A stretch of 64,000 bases of DNA, taken from contig CAIYPP010000113.1 of NCBI GenBank assembly GCA_903928115.1, positions 1-64,000 on the forward strand, given 5' to 3'. The notes beneath the pieces were generated by a model. That model worked only from the letters and a program-made list of their open reading frames with translations. It did not search any database and was not told the DNA's origin. Shown here piece after piece: positions 43,636-52,554 of this stretch. Within the stretch, counting starts at the first letter, position 1; each line of letters begins with the position of its first letter. A program made the translations under genes and the position numbers. The stretch is from an uncultured Planctomycetota bacterium (GTDB lineage Bacteria; Planctomycetota; UBA1135; GCA-002686595).

Positions 43636-46146
43636 TCAGGGCAGCTTCGGCGACAGCTGCGCGCCGAGAAGAATCGACTGAGGCGCGGACGGGATCGTCG
43701 TGCTCGCCGAGGGGCTCGGCATGCCGGTGGTCGAGTCGAGCGTGAGGCGACTGATCGAGGACGAGCCTTGGTTCGCCACGTAGAGCTGAGCACCATCCGC
43801 GCCGACCGCCGCGTTCACGGGCTGAGATCCGGCGGTGACTTCGCCGATGCGGGTCATGAATCCCGTGAGCACCGCGTTGGGCGCAACTTGGAACACCGAC
43901 ACGTCCCCCGTGCCGTTCGTGTCCAGGCTGCACACGTACACGAAGCGACCGATCGGGTCGGACGCGATCGCCACGGGGTTGGTGCCCGCGAGGCGCGAGT
44001 TGATCAGCGTCAGCGTGCCGTCGAGCGCGGAGATCGAATACAGCGCGACGCGCCCCTTCGATGCCGCCGTGGCGAGCAAGTAGCGGCCGTTCGGCGTAAC
44101 GAGGATGGCGGTCGGTGCTCCGTCGAGGGGCTTGGCCGGTCCGACTTGAGTGAGTGCGCCGCTCGCAAGGTCGATCTCGAGCGTCAAGACCTCGTTGGTC
44201 AGCGGGTTGGCGACGTACGCGAAGCGGCCCGACGGATCGACGGCGATCGAGCGGGGGCCCGAGCCGACGTGCAGTCCGCTCAGAAGCGTCAGGCTGCCCG
44301 AGGCTTCGTCGAAGTCGAACGAGCGCACCTCGCCGCCTGCGCGGTGAAGCACGAAGAGGCGACGTCCCGCGGGGTCGAAGGCGAGTGAGATCGGCTCGTT
44401 TCCGACCGTGGTGACGCTCTCGGTCTGAGTGGGCAGCCCCGAGGTGGTAGAGAGCTCGGTCAGCGCGACCGCGTTGCTCGTTGCACGCGCCGAGGCCAGC
44501 CAGCGCGCGGAGGGATGCAGCGCGATGGACTGCGGCTGGCTCGCCGCGACCGGCGCGGGCAGCGAGAGCGGGGCGAGCGCGCCCGAGGCGGAATCCACGG
44601 CGAACACCGCAGCGTCCTGCGCGCCAAGGGTTGCGACGTAGGCGAAGGGCGAGGCCACGCGAAGCGGTGCAGAGCCGGGCACGACAGCCAGGGTGAACGG
44701 GGCCTCGCGCGTGCGCAGCGCGTCTTCGCGGAGCAGGTTGCCTGTCGCGCTGTCGACGCGGAAGATCTCGACCTCGTCACCGATGCCCGTCGCCACGTAC
44801 AGGTAGTTGCCCTGCGCGTCGAACACGAGGCACTCGGGGCGCTGTCCCGTCGGAGTGGTCGCGATCTGGGTCAGCGCGCCGCTGCTCGCATCGACGGAGT
44901 AGGTTCGGATCGTGCTGTCGCTCGCGATGGTGGCATACAGGAACTCGCCGCTGGGCGAGAGCGCGAGTCGCGAGGGCTGCGATGCGGTGAGCTCGGCCTC
45001 GACGAGCGAGAGCGCGCCGTCGAGCGGATTCACGGCCAGCACCTGAAGCCGACTGTTCGCGCGGCAGTTGACGTACAGGAAGCGCCCGTCGCGAGAGCTC
45101 TGCAGCCAGAAGGGCGCCGAGGCCGAGACGAACGGCGGGCCCGAAGGGGCCGGGATGCCGGTGACTGGGTCGATCGTGAGCGGTTGGATCGACTTGGCTG
45201 TCACGTTCGACAGCCACAGGAAGCGGCCGTCGCCCGCGAGCTCCGCATCCCACGCTCCGTCGATCGGGGTTCCGCCGTCTTGCAGGGTGAGCGAGGCGAG
45301 CGAGGCGAGCGAGCCATCGAGGCCGACCGTGAAAGTCTCGAGGTGCACGTCCGTCTGGGAAACCAGATAGAGACGCTCGCCCGCGGCGTCGATCACCAGT
45401 TCGTTGGGGTCAAGCCCCGCGCAGGGGACCGACGCGCGCTCGAGCAGGCGTCCGCTCGAGGCTTCGACGTCGAAGATCGAGATCGAGTTCGACGAGCGCT
45501 GGGCGACGTAGACGTAGCGGCCGCTGGGGTGTGCTACGACGCCGCGCGGGCTCGCGGCCCCGCTGGTCGGCACGGCGTAGCCGGTGGGGCAGAGAAGCCC
45601 GGTCACCGGATCGGGGCGGTAGGTCGAGAGCGTCGAGTCGGCTGTGTTGGTGGCGACGACCGACTGCAGCGGCGCAACGACGCCGAGCTCGAAGCTGGTC
45701 TCGGACGCACCGCCAGCGTTCTCGGCTCGCACCGTGTAGGTGGCGACGGCAGACAGAGTCGAGGGAACTCCCGCGATGGCTCCGTTGGCCCCGAGCACTA
45801 GGCCGGGCGGAAGGCTCGGTGTGACCGTCCAGCTCGTCGGCGTACCGCCACGGTACGTCGGGACGAGTCCTTCCGCGGAAGCACCCTCCAGGACGAGCTC
45901 GAAGCTCCGCGGGTACGCGAGGCCCTTAGGTGCGTCGGGAACGGTGCCGCCGCCGCCCTCGCCGCCGCACGCGCCACAGGCCCAGAGCGCCGCGGCTGCT
46001 AGCCAGCGGTCGAGCGCTAGGAGACTGGGCGGTTGGGTCGTACGGGGTAGCAAGGGGGTCGAAGCTTGGCGGATGGTAGGAGCTTGGGGCGCTGACGTGC
46101 GGCGGGCTGCCTTCGACAGCTCCGCCTTCGGAGGCCTACAAAGCAA
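43636..46146 (-). CDS. Large beta-propeller (YVTN/lactonase-like) lipoprotein
   Basis: The 836-residue product has a lipobox-like LWACGAC near residue 57-60. It then has a putative-Ig segment (PPGLVLGANGAIAGVPSTLSAVATYTV, like the Ig fold with GxPxxxG) and many lactonase-type blades with repeats such as PSGRYVYVAQRSSNSISIFDVEASSGRL and PNGRYLLATAASKGRVALYSISALDGTL. It is an extracytoplasmic binding or enzymatic propeller; lactonase catalytic residues are not evident. The true start is uncertain because no other start codon is seen before the lipobox. It converges on the HEAT-repeat gene. Confidence 0.75.
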   Translation of the reverse strand: MLCRPPKAELSKAARRTSAPQAPTIRQASTPLLPRTTQPPSLLALDRWLAAAALWACGACGGEGGGGTVPDAPKGLAYPRSFELVLEGASAEGLVPTYRGGTPTSWTVTPSLPPGLVLGANGAIAGVPSTLSAVATYTVRAENAGGASETSFELGVVAPLQSVVATNTADSTLSTYRPDPVTGLLCPTGYAVPTSGAASPRGVVAHPSGRYVYVAQRSSNSISIFDVEASSGRLLERASVPCAGLDPNELVIDAAGERLYLVSQTDVHLETFTVGLDGSLASLASLTLQDGGTPIDGAWDAELAGDGRFLWLSNVTAKSIQPLTIDPVTGIPAPSGPPFVSASAPFWLQSSRDGRFLYVNCRANSRLQVLAVNPLDGALSLVEAELTASQPSRLALSPSGEFLYATIASDSTIRTYSVDASSGALTQIATTPTGQRPECLVFDAQGNYLYVATGIGDEVEIFRVDSATGNLLREDALRTREAPFTLAVVPGSAPLRVASPFAYVATLGAQDAAVFAVDSASGALAPLSLPAPVAASQPQSIALHPSARWLASARATSNAVALTELSTTSGLPTQTESVTTVGNEPISLAFDPAGRRLFVLHRAGGEVRSFDFDEASGSLTLLSGLHVGSGPRSIAVDPSGRFAYVANPLTNEVLTLEIDLASGALTQVGPAKPLDGAPTAILVTPNGRYLLATAASKGRVALYSISALDGTLTLINSRLAGTNPVAIASDPIGRFVYVCSLDTNGTGDVSVFQVAPNAVLTGFMTRIGEVTAGSQPVNAAVGADGAQLYVANQGSSSISRLTLDSTTGMPSPSASTTIPSAPQSILLGAQLSPKLP

Positions 46147-46270
46147 AATTGTAGCCCCAGACGCCTGTCCGTCGAGCCGGAACTGCCTTGCCGAGCGGAT
46201 GACAGCCCGCTCATGCCATTCTTAGTCCACGCTACCGGCGACTCCACGGGCCGGAGTTCGCAGCCCGCCC

Positions 46271-47596
46271 TCAGCCGCGTGCGGCGGACCTCAGCAACTT
46301 CGACGCGAGCTCGCGCGCCTTGATCACACACTGATCCGAGTTGTCGTACTCGAAGCGCCCGAAGCGCCCCAGCGGCACGAGGCCTGCGGAGTCCAGCCAG
46401 TCGAAGGCCGCCTTGCGGCGGGCGTGGTAGGCCGAGTCGAAGACGACGTAGGCGTGGCGAGTCGTCACTCGGTCGGTGAAGAGCACCTCGGAGCGGGAGA
46501 GGAGGCCCGCACTCTCGAGGCCCGCGAGAACCTCGCGCTCGAGCTCCGGCCCCGGGGCGGGCGCGCCGCCGGGATGCGTCACCTCGCAGAGGAGCGAGCT
46601 GCGGCCCGCGGGCGCCATGCCCGGCGCGTAGTTCGACATGTAGGTGACGCGGTTGGTCGGGCCCTGCTCGGGGTGCGGCAGGTAGATCCACGACAGCGCA
46701 GGGTGCTCGGGGCGCGCGAGTGCCACGAGGAAGCACGTGATCGAGTTGTATTCGAGGCTGCGCATCGCCTCGGCGGGCGCCGCGGGCATGTCGCGGACGA
46801 TCGACGGGAGGTCCGTGAGGGCGAGCGTGCTGACGACGCGGTCGAAGTGCTCGCCGTTGACGGTCCAGCCCTCCCGCAGGCGCACGACCTCGCCGACGCG
46901 CGTCGAGAGCCGCACGCGATCGAGCAGCGTGCTCGCGATTCCGTCGGTGATCGCTTGGAAGCCGCCCGTGCGCGGGTAATAGAAGATCGACTGGTGCGTA
47001 TAGCCCTCGGTGCGGATGCCGATCGAGGCGCGCAGCACATCGTCGACGGGTGCGTCGGGCACACGCCCCGCGACCCAATCGCTCGAGAGAAAATCGAGCT
47101 CCCGCTTCCAGACCTTCGCGTTGTACGGGTCCATGAAGTGCTTCGCGATGCCGTCGCCGAAGCGCCAGCGCACCCAGGCGCCGAACTGTGTCGGGGCCTT
47201 CGAGCCGTCGACTTGGCGGCGGTGCCACGCGTCGATGTAGCCGCGCAGGCAATCGAAGTTGGCCTGCGGCGGGAGGTCGCCGAGGCCATTCTCGAAGGGA
47301 TAGTGCACCCAGCGGTCGCCGAAGCGGATCTTGGTGTGTCGCTCGCGCGTGACGAAGGCGCTTTCGCCGCCGGCGCAGGCCTTCATCCACGCCATGGCCG
47401 CCGCGTCCTTGCTGTAGAGAATGTGGCCGCCGGTGACGTCGTAGGTGAATCCGTCGATGGTCTTCGAGGCACACAGGCCGCCGACCTCGCGCCCTGCCTC
47501 GAACAGCGTGAGCGACTCGCGCGGCAGGCCGCCTTCCACGAGGAAGCGGGCCAGAGCGAGGCCTGAGATTCCGGCGCCGAGGATGGCGATCTTCAC
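46271..47596 (-). CDS. FAD-dependent oxidoreductase, UDP-galactopyranose-mutase-like
   Basis: The 441-residue flavoprotein begins KIAILGAGISGLALARFLVEG with the dinucleotide motif. FEAGREVGGLCASKTIDGFTYDVTGGHILY fits UDP-galactopyranose mutase and related NAD(P)-binding amine-oxidase-fold enzymes, as do MDPYNAKVWK and FYYPRTGGFQAITDGIAS. The end FGRFEYDNSDQCVIKARELASKLL fits the FAD-side motif. It might isomerise a sugar nucleotide for the cell surface, or be a protoporphyrinogen-oxidase-like enzyme. The glycosyltransferase genes nearby at 49592-52345 favour the first. Confidence 0.7.
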   Translation of the reverse strand: MKIAILGAGISGLALARFLVEGGLPRESLTLFEAGREVGGLCASKTIDGFTYDVTGGHILYSKDAAAMAWMKACAGGESAFVTRERHTKIRFGDRWVHYPFENGLGDLPPQANFDCLRGYIDAWHRRQVDGSKAPTQFGAWVRWRFGDGIAKHFMDPYNAKVWKRELDFLSSDWVAGRVPDAPVDDVLRASIGIRTEGYTHQSIFYYPRTGGFQAITDGIASTLLDRVRLSTRVGEVVRLREGWTVNGEHFDRVVSTLALTDLPSIVRDMPAAPAEAMRSLEYNSITCFLVALARPEHPALSWIYLPHPEQGPTNRVTYMSNYAPGMAPAGRSSLLCEVTHPGGAPAPGPELEREVLAGLESAGLLSRSEVLFTDRVTTRHAYVVFDSAYHARRKAAFDWLDSAGLVPLGRFGRFEYDNSDQCVIKARELASKLLRSAARG

Positions 47597-47683
47597 GGGG
47601 GCGGGGTCCTGAGCGGGGCGCCCGGGAGGGGCGTGGCAAAAACGATACCCGCGGGCGGGCGGGGGAGCGAGCGGCGCCGTCGA

Positions 47684-48691
47684 TCAGCGCGAGCGGACCA
47701 AGGTCGTGCGGTCGATTTTTTCGCGCTCCAGTGTGAGTTGGGCGTCTTCGAGCCAGCGCCGGCCGTCCTCGGTGTAGCCGGCGGTGGGCGCGAGCCCCGG
47801 CTGGAGCGCGCCGAAGTGCTCGTTGAAGCACTCCATCGCGGTCTCGCGCGCGTACTTGGCGAGGCACGAGGCCAAGGCCACGGCGAACGACTGGGACTCG
47901 GCCCGCTCCGCGAAGGCGATCTCCATGCGGCGCGCGCCGCCGCGGCGCTCCGTCAGGCGGTAGCGCGAGAGCTCCGCGCTCTCGTCGACGAGCTCGACCG
48001 ATGCGTCGGGAAAGTCGACGGCGAGGATCGAGCCGTAGTGCATGCGGCCGCCGTGGCGGTCTACCCACAAGCTCACGCCGTGTTCCGCGTGCTGCTGCCA
48101 GATGCGGCGGAAGAGCAGCCGCGACTGCTGCCAGTGCGTGCGCGACTTGTTGTCGGTCTCTTCGAAGGAGCGGTTCAGCTCCGCTTCGGGCACGACGCGC
48201 ACGCCGAGATCGAGCAGCTCGACCTTCGCTCGCGTCAGCGCGCGGTGCAGCGACTCGACGCGCAGCTCGAGCAGCCCCGCGTCGACGTGGCGCGGGAGCG
48301 CGCGCGCCAGCTTGCGATACCACGGGTGCGCGCGGATCGTCGCCGGCTCGACTGCGAGCTCCACTGGGTTCTCGAAGAGGTAGCGGCCCGTCGTCGTGTG
48401 CGGACGACGACCGTGCGCGCGCAGGGCGAGAAAGCCGAGCGCCGTCGACTCGAGCCGCTTGTGGCAGCGCGCGGTTCGCTTGAACACGACCTTCGAGTCG
48501 GCGACCACGAACGCGCGCGCGTCGTGCAGCGGATTCTGCGTCACGCCGTCACCGATCGCGCTCCACAGGTCGGCGTGCCCCGCAGGCGCGCGAAACACGC
48601 TGAAACCGAACGTCATCGGCCCGAGCAGGGGACCGAGTCCCGCCTCGTCGACTCCGGCGTGGAGGGTGAACCCGCCCACGGCTCCGCTCAC
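47684..48691 (-). CDS. Divergent RNase HII-like protein
   Basis: The 335-residue protein begins LHAGVDEAGLGPLLGPMTFGF, close to the RNase HII signature GVDEAGRGPLAGPV (Asp15, Glu16). A later FVVADSKVVF resembles the DSK strand (Asp65), and GVSLWVDRHGGRMHYG may supply the further carboxylate. Canonical RNase HII is about 200 residues, so this version is longer, with extra helices in the middle. It may act on RNA-DNA hybrids. Arg of the GRGP motif is Leu here, so specificity could differ. GTG 48691 overlaps the lgt stop in GTGA, so it is coupled to lgt. Confidence 0.6.
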   Translation of the reverse strand: MSGAVGGFTLHAGVDEAGLGPLLGPMTFGFSVFRAPAGHADLWSAIGDGVTQNPLHDARAFVVADSKVVFKRTARCHKRLESTALGFLALRAHGRRPHTTTGRYLFENPVELAVEPATIRAHPWYRKLARALPRHVDAGLLELRVESLHRALTRAKVELLDLGVRVVPEAELNRSFEETDNKSRTHWQQSRLLFRRIWQQHAEHGVSLWVDRHGGRMHYGSILAVDFPDASVELVDESAELSRYRLTERRGGARRMEIAFAERAESQSFAVALASCLAKYARETAMECFNEHFGALQPGLAPTAGYTEDGRRWLEDAQLTLEREKIDRTTLVRSR

Positions 48692-49545
48692 GCCGCGCTC
48701 GCGGCGTTGCGACGGTTGCGCAGCACGAAGAGCAGCACCACGGCCGCGCTGCCTGCGACGAGCGAGATCAGCTGGGATGTCGACAAGAGCCCGTCGAACC
48801 ACACGCCGCGGATCGAGTCGCCGCGGAAGTTCTCGACGACGAAGCGCAGCGCTGCGTAGAGCGCGATGCCGATCAGCGCGACTTGCCCCTCGAAGCGCCG
48901 ACGCTTCAGCCACCACAGGCAGACGCACGCCACGATCAGGGCCTTGATCGACATCATGGGCTGCGTCGCCCACAAGAGCTTGCCCGCGTTCTCGGGGCCG
49001 AAGAGGCTGTGCTCGGGCAGAGGGTCGGGGACGCGCAGCGTGAGGGGAAAGGGCAGGCTCTGCCAGCGCTCGGGCACGACGGAGCCGTAGTCGTCGCCGA
49101 CGAGCAGGCAGCCGACTCTGCCGACGGCTTGGCCAAAGAACCCTGCGACGAAGCCGCAGTCGGTCGCGTGCAGCACGCGCAGCTTGTGGCGCTTCGCGCA
49201 CCACATCCCGCCGACCATCGCTCCCGCGAAGCCGCCGTACATGACGAGACCGCCCTCCCAGACGGCGAAGATCGAGAGCGGGTTGGAGAGGTACTCCTCG
49301 CCCGTCGGGGAGCCGCGGGCCACCTCGACCACGACGTACAGGAGGCGCGCACCGACGACGACTCCGACGAGGATCCACATCGGGATCGCGCCGTAGCGCT
49401 CGAGGTCTCCGGCGCGGTCCTTCGAGTCGCGCGTTACGAGCTTGAGGAACAGGTGCGAGCCGAGCAGGAAGCCCAGCGCGAGCATCACGCCGAAAGAGCG
49501 GATGGGGAAGTGCAGCCACGGGAGCTCGAACAGAATCGGGTGCAT
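48688..49545 (-). CDS. lgt: Prolipoprotein diacylglyceryl transferase
   Basis: The 285-residue inner-membrane enzyme moves diacylglycerol from phosphatidylglycerol to the lipobox Cys. It shows the Lgt fold: FPIRSFGVMLALGFLLG, WEGGLVMYGGFAGAMVGG (the HGG motif with Tyr in place of His, as in some other phyla), GQAVGRVGCLLVGDDYG, and RFVVENFRGD with STSQLISL. About seven membrane segments are visible. It supports the many lipoproteins in this window. The RNase HII-like gene follows with a 4-base overlap. Confidence 0.9.
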   Translation of the reverse strand: MHPILFELPWLHFPIRSFGVMLALGFLLGSHLFLKLVTRDSKDRAGDLERYGAIPMWILVGVVVGARLLYVVVEVARGSPTGEEYLSNPLSIFAVWEGGLVMYGGFAGAMVGGMWCAKRHKLRVLHATDCGFVAGFFGQAVGRVGCLLVGDDYGSVVPERWQSLPFPLTLRVPDPLPEHSLFGPENAGKLLWATQPMMSIKALIVACVCLWWLKRRRFEGQVALIGIALYAALRFVVENFRGDSIRGVWFDGLLSTSQLISLVAGSAAVVLLFVLRNRRNAASAA

Positions 49546-49591
49546 CGCGAGGCGGATTCTACGGATCCCCGCGCCCGAGTTGCACCGGACT

Positions 49592-51586
49592 TCAGCGCGC
49601 GAGCTCGGCGCGGCGGCGCGTGCGGCCGCGTTCGAGCGCCCCGGCGTCGAAGCCGCTGGGCAGGAGCGTCTCGAGCGGCCGCTCGACCTGCGGCGCCCGC
49701 AGGCCTTCCTCGAAGCCGATGCCGACGCCCTCGCAGAACTCGGAGTTCGCGCGGGCCGAGAGTGCGGGAGCGTAGTGCGCCACCGCGCTCTCCTCGCTCG
49801 CGACGCCGCGGCGCAGCGCGCGTCCGATCACGACGCCCGTCCCGCGGATGAAGTGGGGCAGCAACGTCGGCTCGCTCGCCTGAAGGTCCGCCGCGAGGGC
49901 CTCGAGCTCGGCGAGTCGCGCCGGAAGGTCCTTGGCCATCGCGACCTCCCAGTCCGTCGCGAGCCCCTCGAGGGCGAAGCCCGCGAGCGGATCCCCCGCG
50001 GCCAAGCGTTCCCGCGCGACGTCGAGGATGCGTCGATCGAGCCGACTGAAGACCCGGGCCTGATGCCGGAACGTCGCGCCGATGCCGCGTGCCACATCGG
50101 GGCGGGCGCGCTCGGGGAACTCGCCGAGGGTGCTCCACAGGTCGGGGTCGCCGCCCTTCGCTTTGATCAGCCGCTGCATCGTTCGCACGCGGCCCATGCC
50201 GAGGTAGAGCTGCGCACGGACCTGCGGCGGGTACGCCTCGGCCATCGCGCACGCCTGCTCGACGCTGTAGCCGTTGCGCGGCGTGAGCAGCTGGTTCGCC
50301 GTCTGCTTGACGTTGAAGCCGTCGTAGTGCGCGCCGAGGTTCGTGTGCGAGAAGCTCCAGTCCGCGAGCGCGGCGCTGAAGCTCCCGGCGGCGAGTGCGG
50401 GGGCGAGCACCGCGAGCCTCAGCGCGGTGCTCGGAAGCCTCCACGCACCGAGCGCGATCACGAACGTCGCGTAGAAGAGGTGCGTGTTGAAGTAGCGATA
50501 GCCCTCGGCCTCCATCGGCGGTTCCTTGGGCTGGATCTCCAGTCCGCTCGTGGCGTACGCCAGCGCGGTCAAGGGCAGATACGCGCACAGGAGCGCGGCC
50601 AGCGCTTCATCGAAGCGTGCCGTGTCCGCCGAGACGCGGCCGAGAGCGCCGCGCGCGAGCGTGCGCACCCCGCGCAGCGCCGCCGGCACGAGCAGGAGGT
50701 ACCCCGCGAGGAACGCGAGCAGGAACATCCAGCGTGCCAAGCTCCCCGGCAGCGGACCGAAGTCGCGGAACTGCGTCGCGGCGAGCAGGTGCTCTCCAGC
50801 GAACTCGGCGAGACGGGACGCGATCCGACCGAGGTCGGCGCCGGAGCCTTCCTTGGAGAACTTGTTCTGCAGGAACTCGAAGCCGCGCCAGCCCGTCCAC
50901 ACGTTGAGCGCAAGGAGCGGAGCCAGCCCGAGCGCAGCTCCGGGCGCGAGCACGAGCGCATCGCGCAGCGAGGCACGTGGACCGCGCAATCCGAGGTGAA
51001 CCAAGGCGAGGAGCAGCAGCGTCGAGAGCGCGCCCAAGAACACGAAGGCCGCGAAGCCCCACGCGAATCCCGTGGCGAAGAGGCGCGCGGTGCTCACCCC
51101 GCGGCGATGCATCGCGAACGTGCACCACAGCGCGAGTGCGTTGAAGGCGAGCGTCTCGAAGTGGTTGCCCGAGGCGTAGGTCGAATATTTGACGAGCGTG
51201 GTGGGGCCGAGCGCGAAGAGGAGCGCCGCCGCCGTGGCCGCGCGCTCGCCCGCGCTGTCGCACACGAGCAGCCACAAGAGGACAAGCGCGAGGGCTCCGA
51301 GCGTGAGTGGTACGAGCTTGAGCGCGAGGTACGTGGGCCCGAACAGCGCGTAGCAAGGCTCGGCGAGCCAGCCAGTGAGCAGCTGTCCCGCAGCGTTGTC
51401 GTAGACGCGCGAGACCGGCAGCCCGCCTTCGACGCCGCTGAGCAGCGGGAGCGTTCCCATCGGGAACAGCTCGTACTGCGGCATCGTGAACTCGTCGAAG
51501 TTCGTGCCGAGCAGGAGGGCGCGCAGCGCGACGTAGGCGAGGAGCGCGAGCGCGAGTCCCAGCCAGCCTTGGCGCGTGATCGGCAT
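49592..51586 (-). CDS. Polytopic membrane protein, GT-C glycosyltransferase-like
   Basis: The 664-residue protein has about ten to eleven membrane helices over the first 430 residues. It has LGTNFDEF early, in the place where GT-C enzymes (PMT/dolichol-phosphate-sugar transferases) have an acidic catalytic residue on the first outside loop, and VYDNAAGQLLTGW. The C-terminal 240 residues are soluble and mainly helical. It would use a lipid-linked sugar made by the neighbouring synthase (51590-52345), whose stop is 3 bases before this start. The acceptor is unknown. Confidence 0.6.
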   Translation of the reverse strand: MPITRQGWLGLALALLAYVALRALLLGTNFDEFTMPQYELFPMGTLPLLSGVEGGLPVSRVYDNAAGQLLTGWLAEPCYALFGPTYLALKLVPLTLGALALVLLWLLVCDSAGERAATAAALLFALGPTTLVKYSTYASGNHFETLAFNALALWCTFAMHRRGVSTARLFATGFAWGFAAFVFLGALSTLLLLALVHLGLRGPRASLRDALVLAPGAALGLAPLLALNVWTGWRGFEFLQNKFSKEGSGADLGRIASRLAEFAGEHLLAATQFRDFGPLPGSLARWMFLLAFLAGYLLLVPAALRGVRTLARGALGRVSADTARFDEALAALLCAYLPLTALAYATSGLEIQPKEPPMEAEGYRYFNTHLFYATFVIALGAWRLPSTALRLAVLAPALAAGSFSAALADWSFSHTNLGAHYDGFNVKQTANQLLTPRNGYSVEQACAMAEAYPPQVRAQLYLGMGRVRTMQRLIKAKGGDPDLWSTLGEFPERARPDVARGIGATFRHQARVFSRLDRRILDVARERLAAGDPLAGFALEGLATDWEVAMAKDLPARLAELEALAADLQASEPTLLPHFIRGTGVVIGRALRRGVASEESAVAHYAPALSARANSEFCEGVGIGFEEGLRAPQVERPLETLLPSGFDAGALERGRTRRRAELAR

Positions 51587-51589
51587 GCT

Positions 51590-52345
51590 CTACAGCTTTC
51601 CGCGCAGGGCCATCCAACGCAATTGCAGCACCGTGGTGTAGCCCTTGAGGAGGATGCGCAGCGTCAGCGTCGACTCGCCGCGCTGGCGCTCGATGAACTC
51701 GATGCCGACCTCGGCGATGCCGATCTTCTCGCGCGCGGTCTTGAAGAGCAGCTCCTGCACGATGGCGGGCCCCTTCGAGAACGTGTCTTGCACGCGGATT
51801 CGCTCCAAAGTCGAGCGACGCCAGCAGCGGAAACCAGAGTTGCAGTCCTTGACCGGCACGCCGAGCAGGATGCGGATGTAGAGGTTCGCTGCGAGCGTGA
51901 TCAGCCGCCGCAGCGCACCGCGGTCGTCGTCGCTGCCGCCCGCGACGGCGCGCGAGCCGAGCACGAGGCCGACCTCGCGCGCGGGATCCAAGAGGCGCGC
52001 GACGAGCGCGGGCACGAAGCGGGGCTGGTGCGAGAAGTCCGCATCCATCTCGACCACCACGTCGGCGCCCATCTCGAGCGCGCGCAGGAACCCTGCGCGA
52101 CCTGCGGCGCCACGGCCCTTGTCGCTCGTTCGGTGCAGGAGATGGAGGCGGGGCTCGCTCTTCCCAGCCTCGGCGACGAGCTTCCACGTGCCGTCGGGCG
52201 AGTTGTCGTCGACGACGAGCACCTGGTAGTTCGGTCCGAGCGCGAGCAGGGCCTGCGAGAGCGCGAGCACGTTCTCGCTCTCGTTCCACGTCGGCAGGGT
52301 GACGATCACCGACGGGGCGGGCACCGGACTCGCTTGGGGGGCCAT
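51590..52345 (-). CDS. Dolichol-phosphate-mannose-synthase-like glycosyltransferase (GT2)
   Basis: The 251-residue GT2 enzyme starts VIVTLPTWNESENVLAL, then VLVVDDNSPDGTWKLV (first Asp pair), EMDADFSHQPRFVPAL (DxD metal site), GLVLGSRAVAGG, and GFRCWRRSTLERI with FIERQRGESTL. This matches polyprenol-phosphate mannose/glucose synthases, which charge a lipid carrier on the cytoplasmic face. ATG 52345 is chosen; a longer version from 52432 adds an unlikely leader. It is followed by the GT-C-like transporter/transferase, so the pair forms a lipid-linked-sugar module. Confidence 0.82.
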   Translation of the reverse strand: MAPQASPVPAPSVIVTLPTWNESENVLALSQALLALGPNYQVLVVDDNSPDGTWKLVAEAGKSEPRLHLLHRTSDKGRGAAGRAGFLRALEMGADVVVEMDADFSHQPRFVPALVARLLDPAREVGLVLGSRAVAGGSDDDRGALRRLITLAANLYIRILLGVPVKDCNSGFRCWRRSTLERIRVQDTFSKGPAIVQELLFKTAREKIGIAEVGIEFIERQRGESTLTLRILLKGYTTVLQLRWMALRGKL

Positions 52346-52554
52346 GGCGGAGGGAGACGTCTCGGCGCGTGGCGGAGACGTGCGACCCGAACCGTACACC
52401 GCCCGCGGGGCGGGGGCAAACCTGTGCGCCAAGGCCCGAGGTTGCGACCCGCGAGCCCGCGGCGCTAACCTCTTACCCGTCCGCTGAACGTCCTAGTCGT
52501 TCCGGAGCCAGCGCCGAGGGCGCCGGCTTCGACAGCCCCCGAGAGAGGTTGAAG

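Noticed and set aside
46017-48323. A 768-codon minus-strand frame across the UGM-like gene
   Set aside because: It is out of frame with the conserved flavoprotein and RNase HII-like genes and is dominated by Arg, Ala and Pro.
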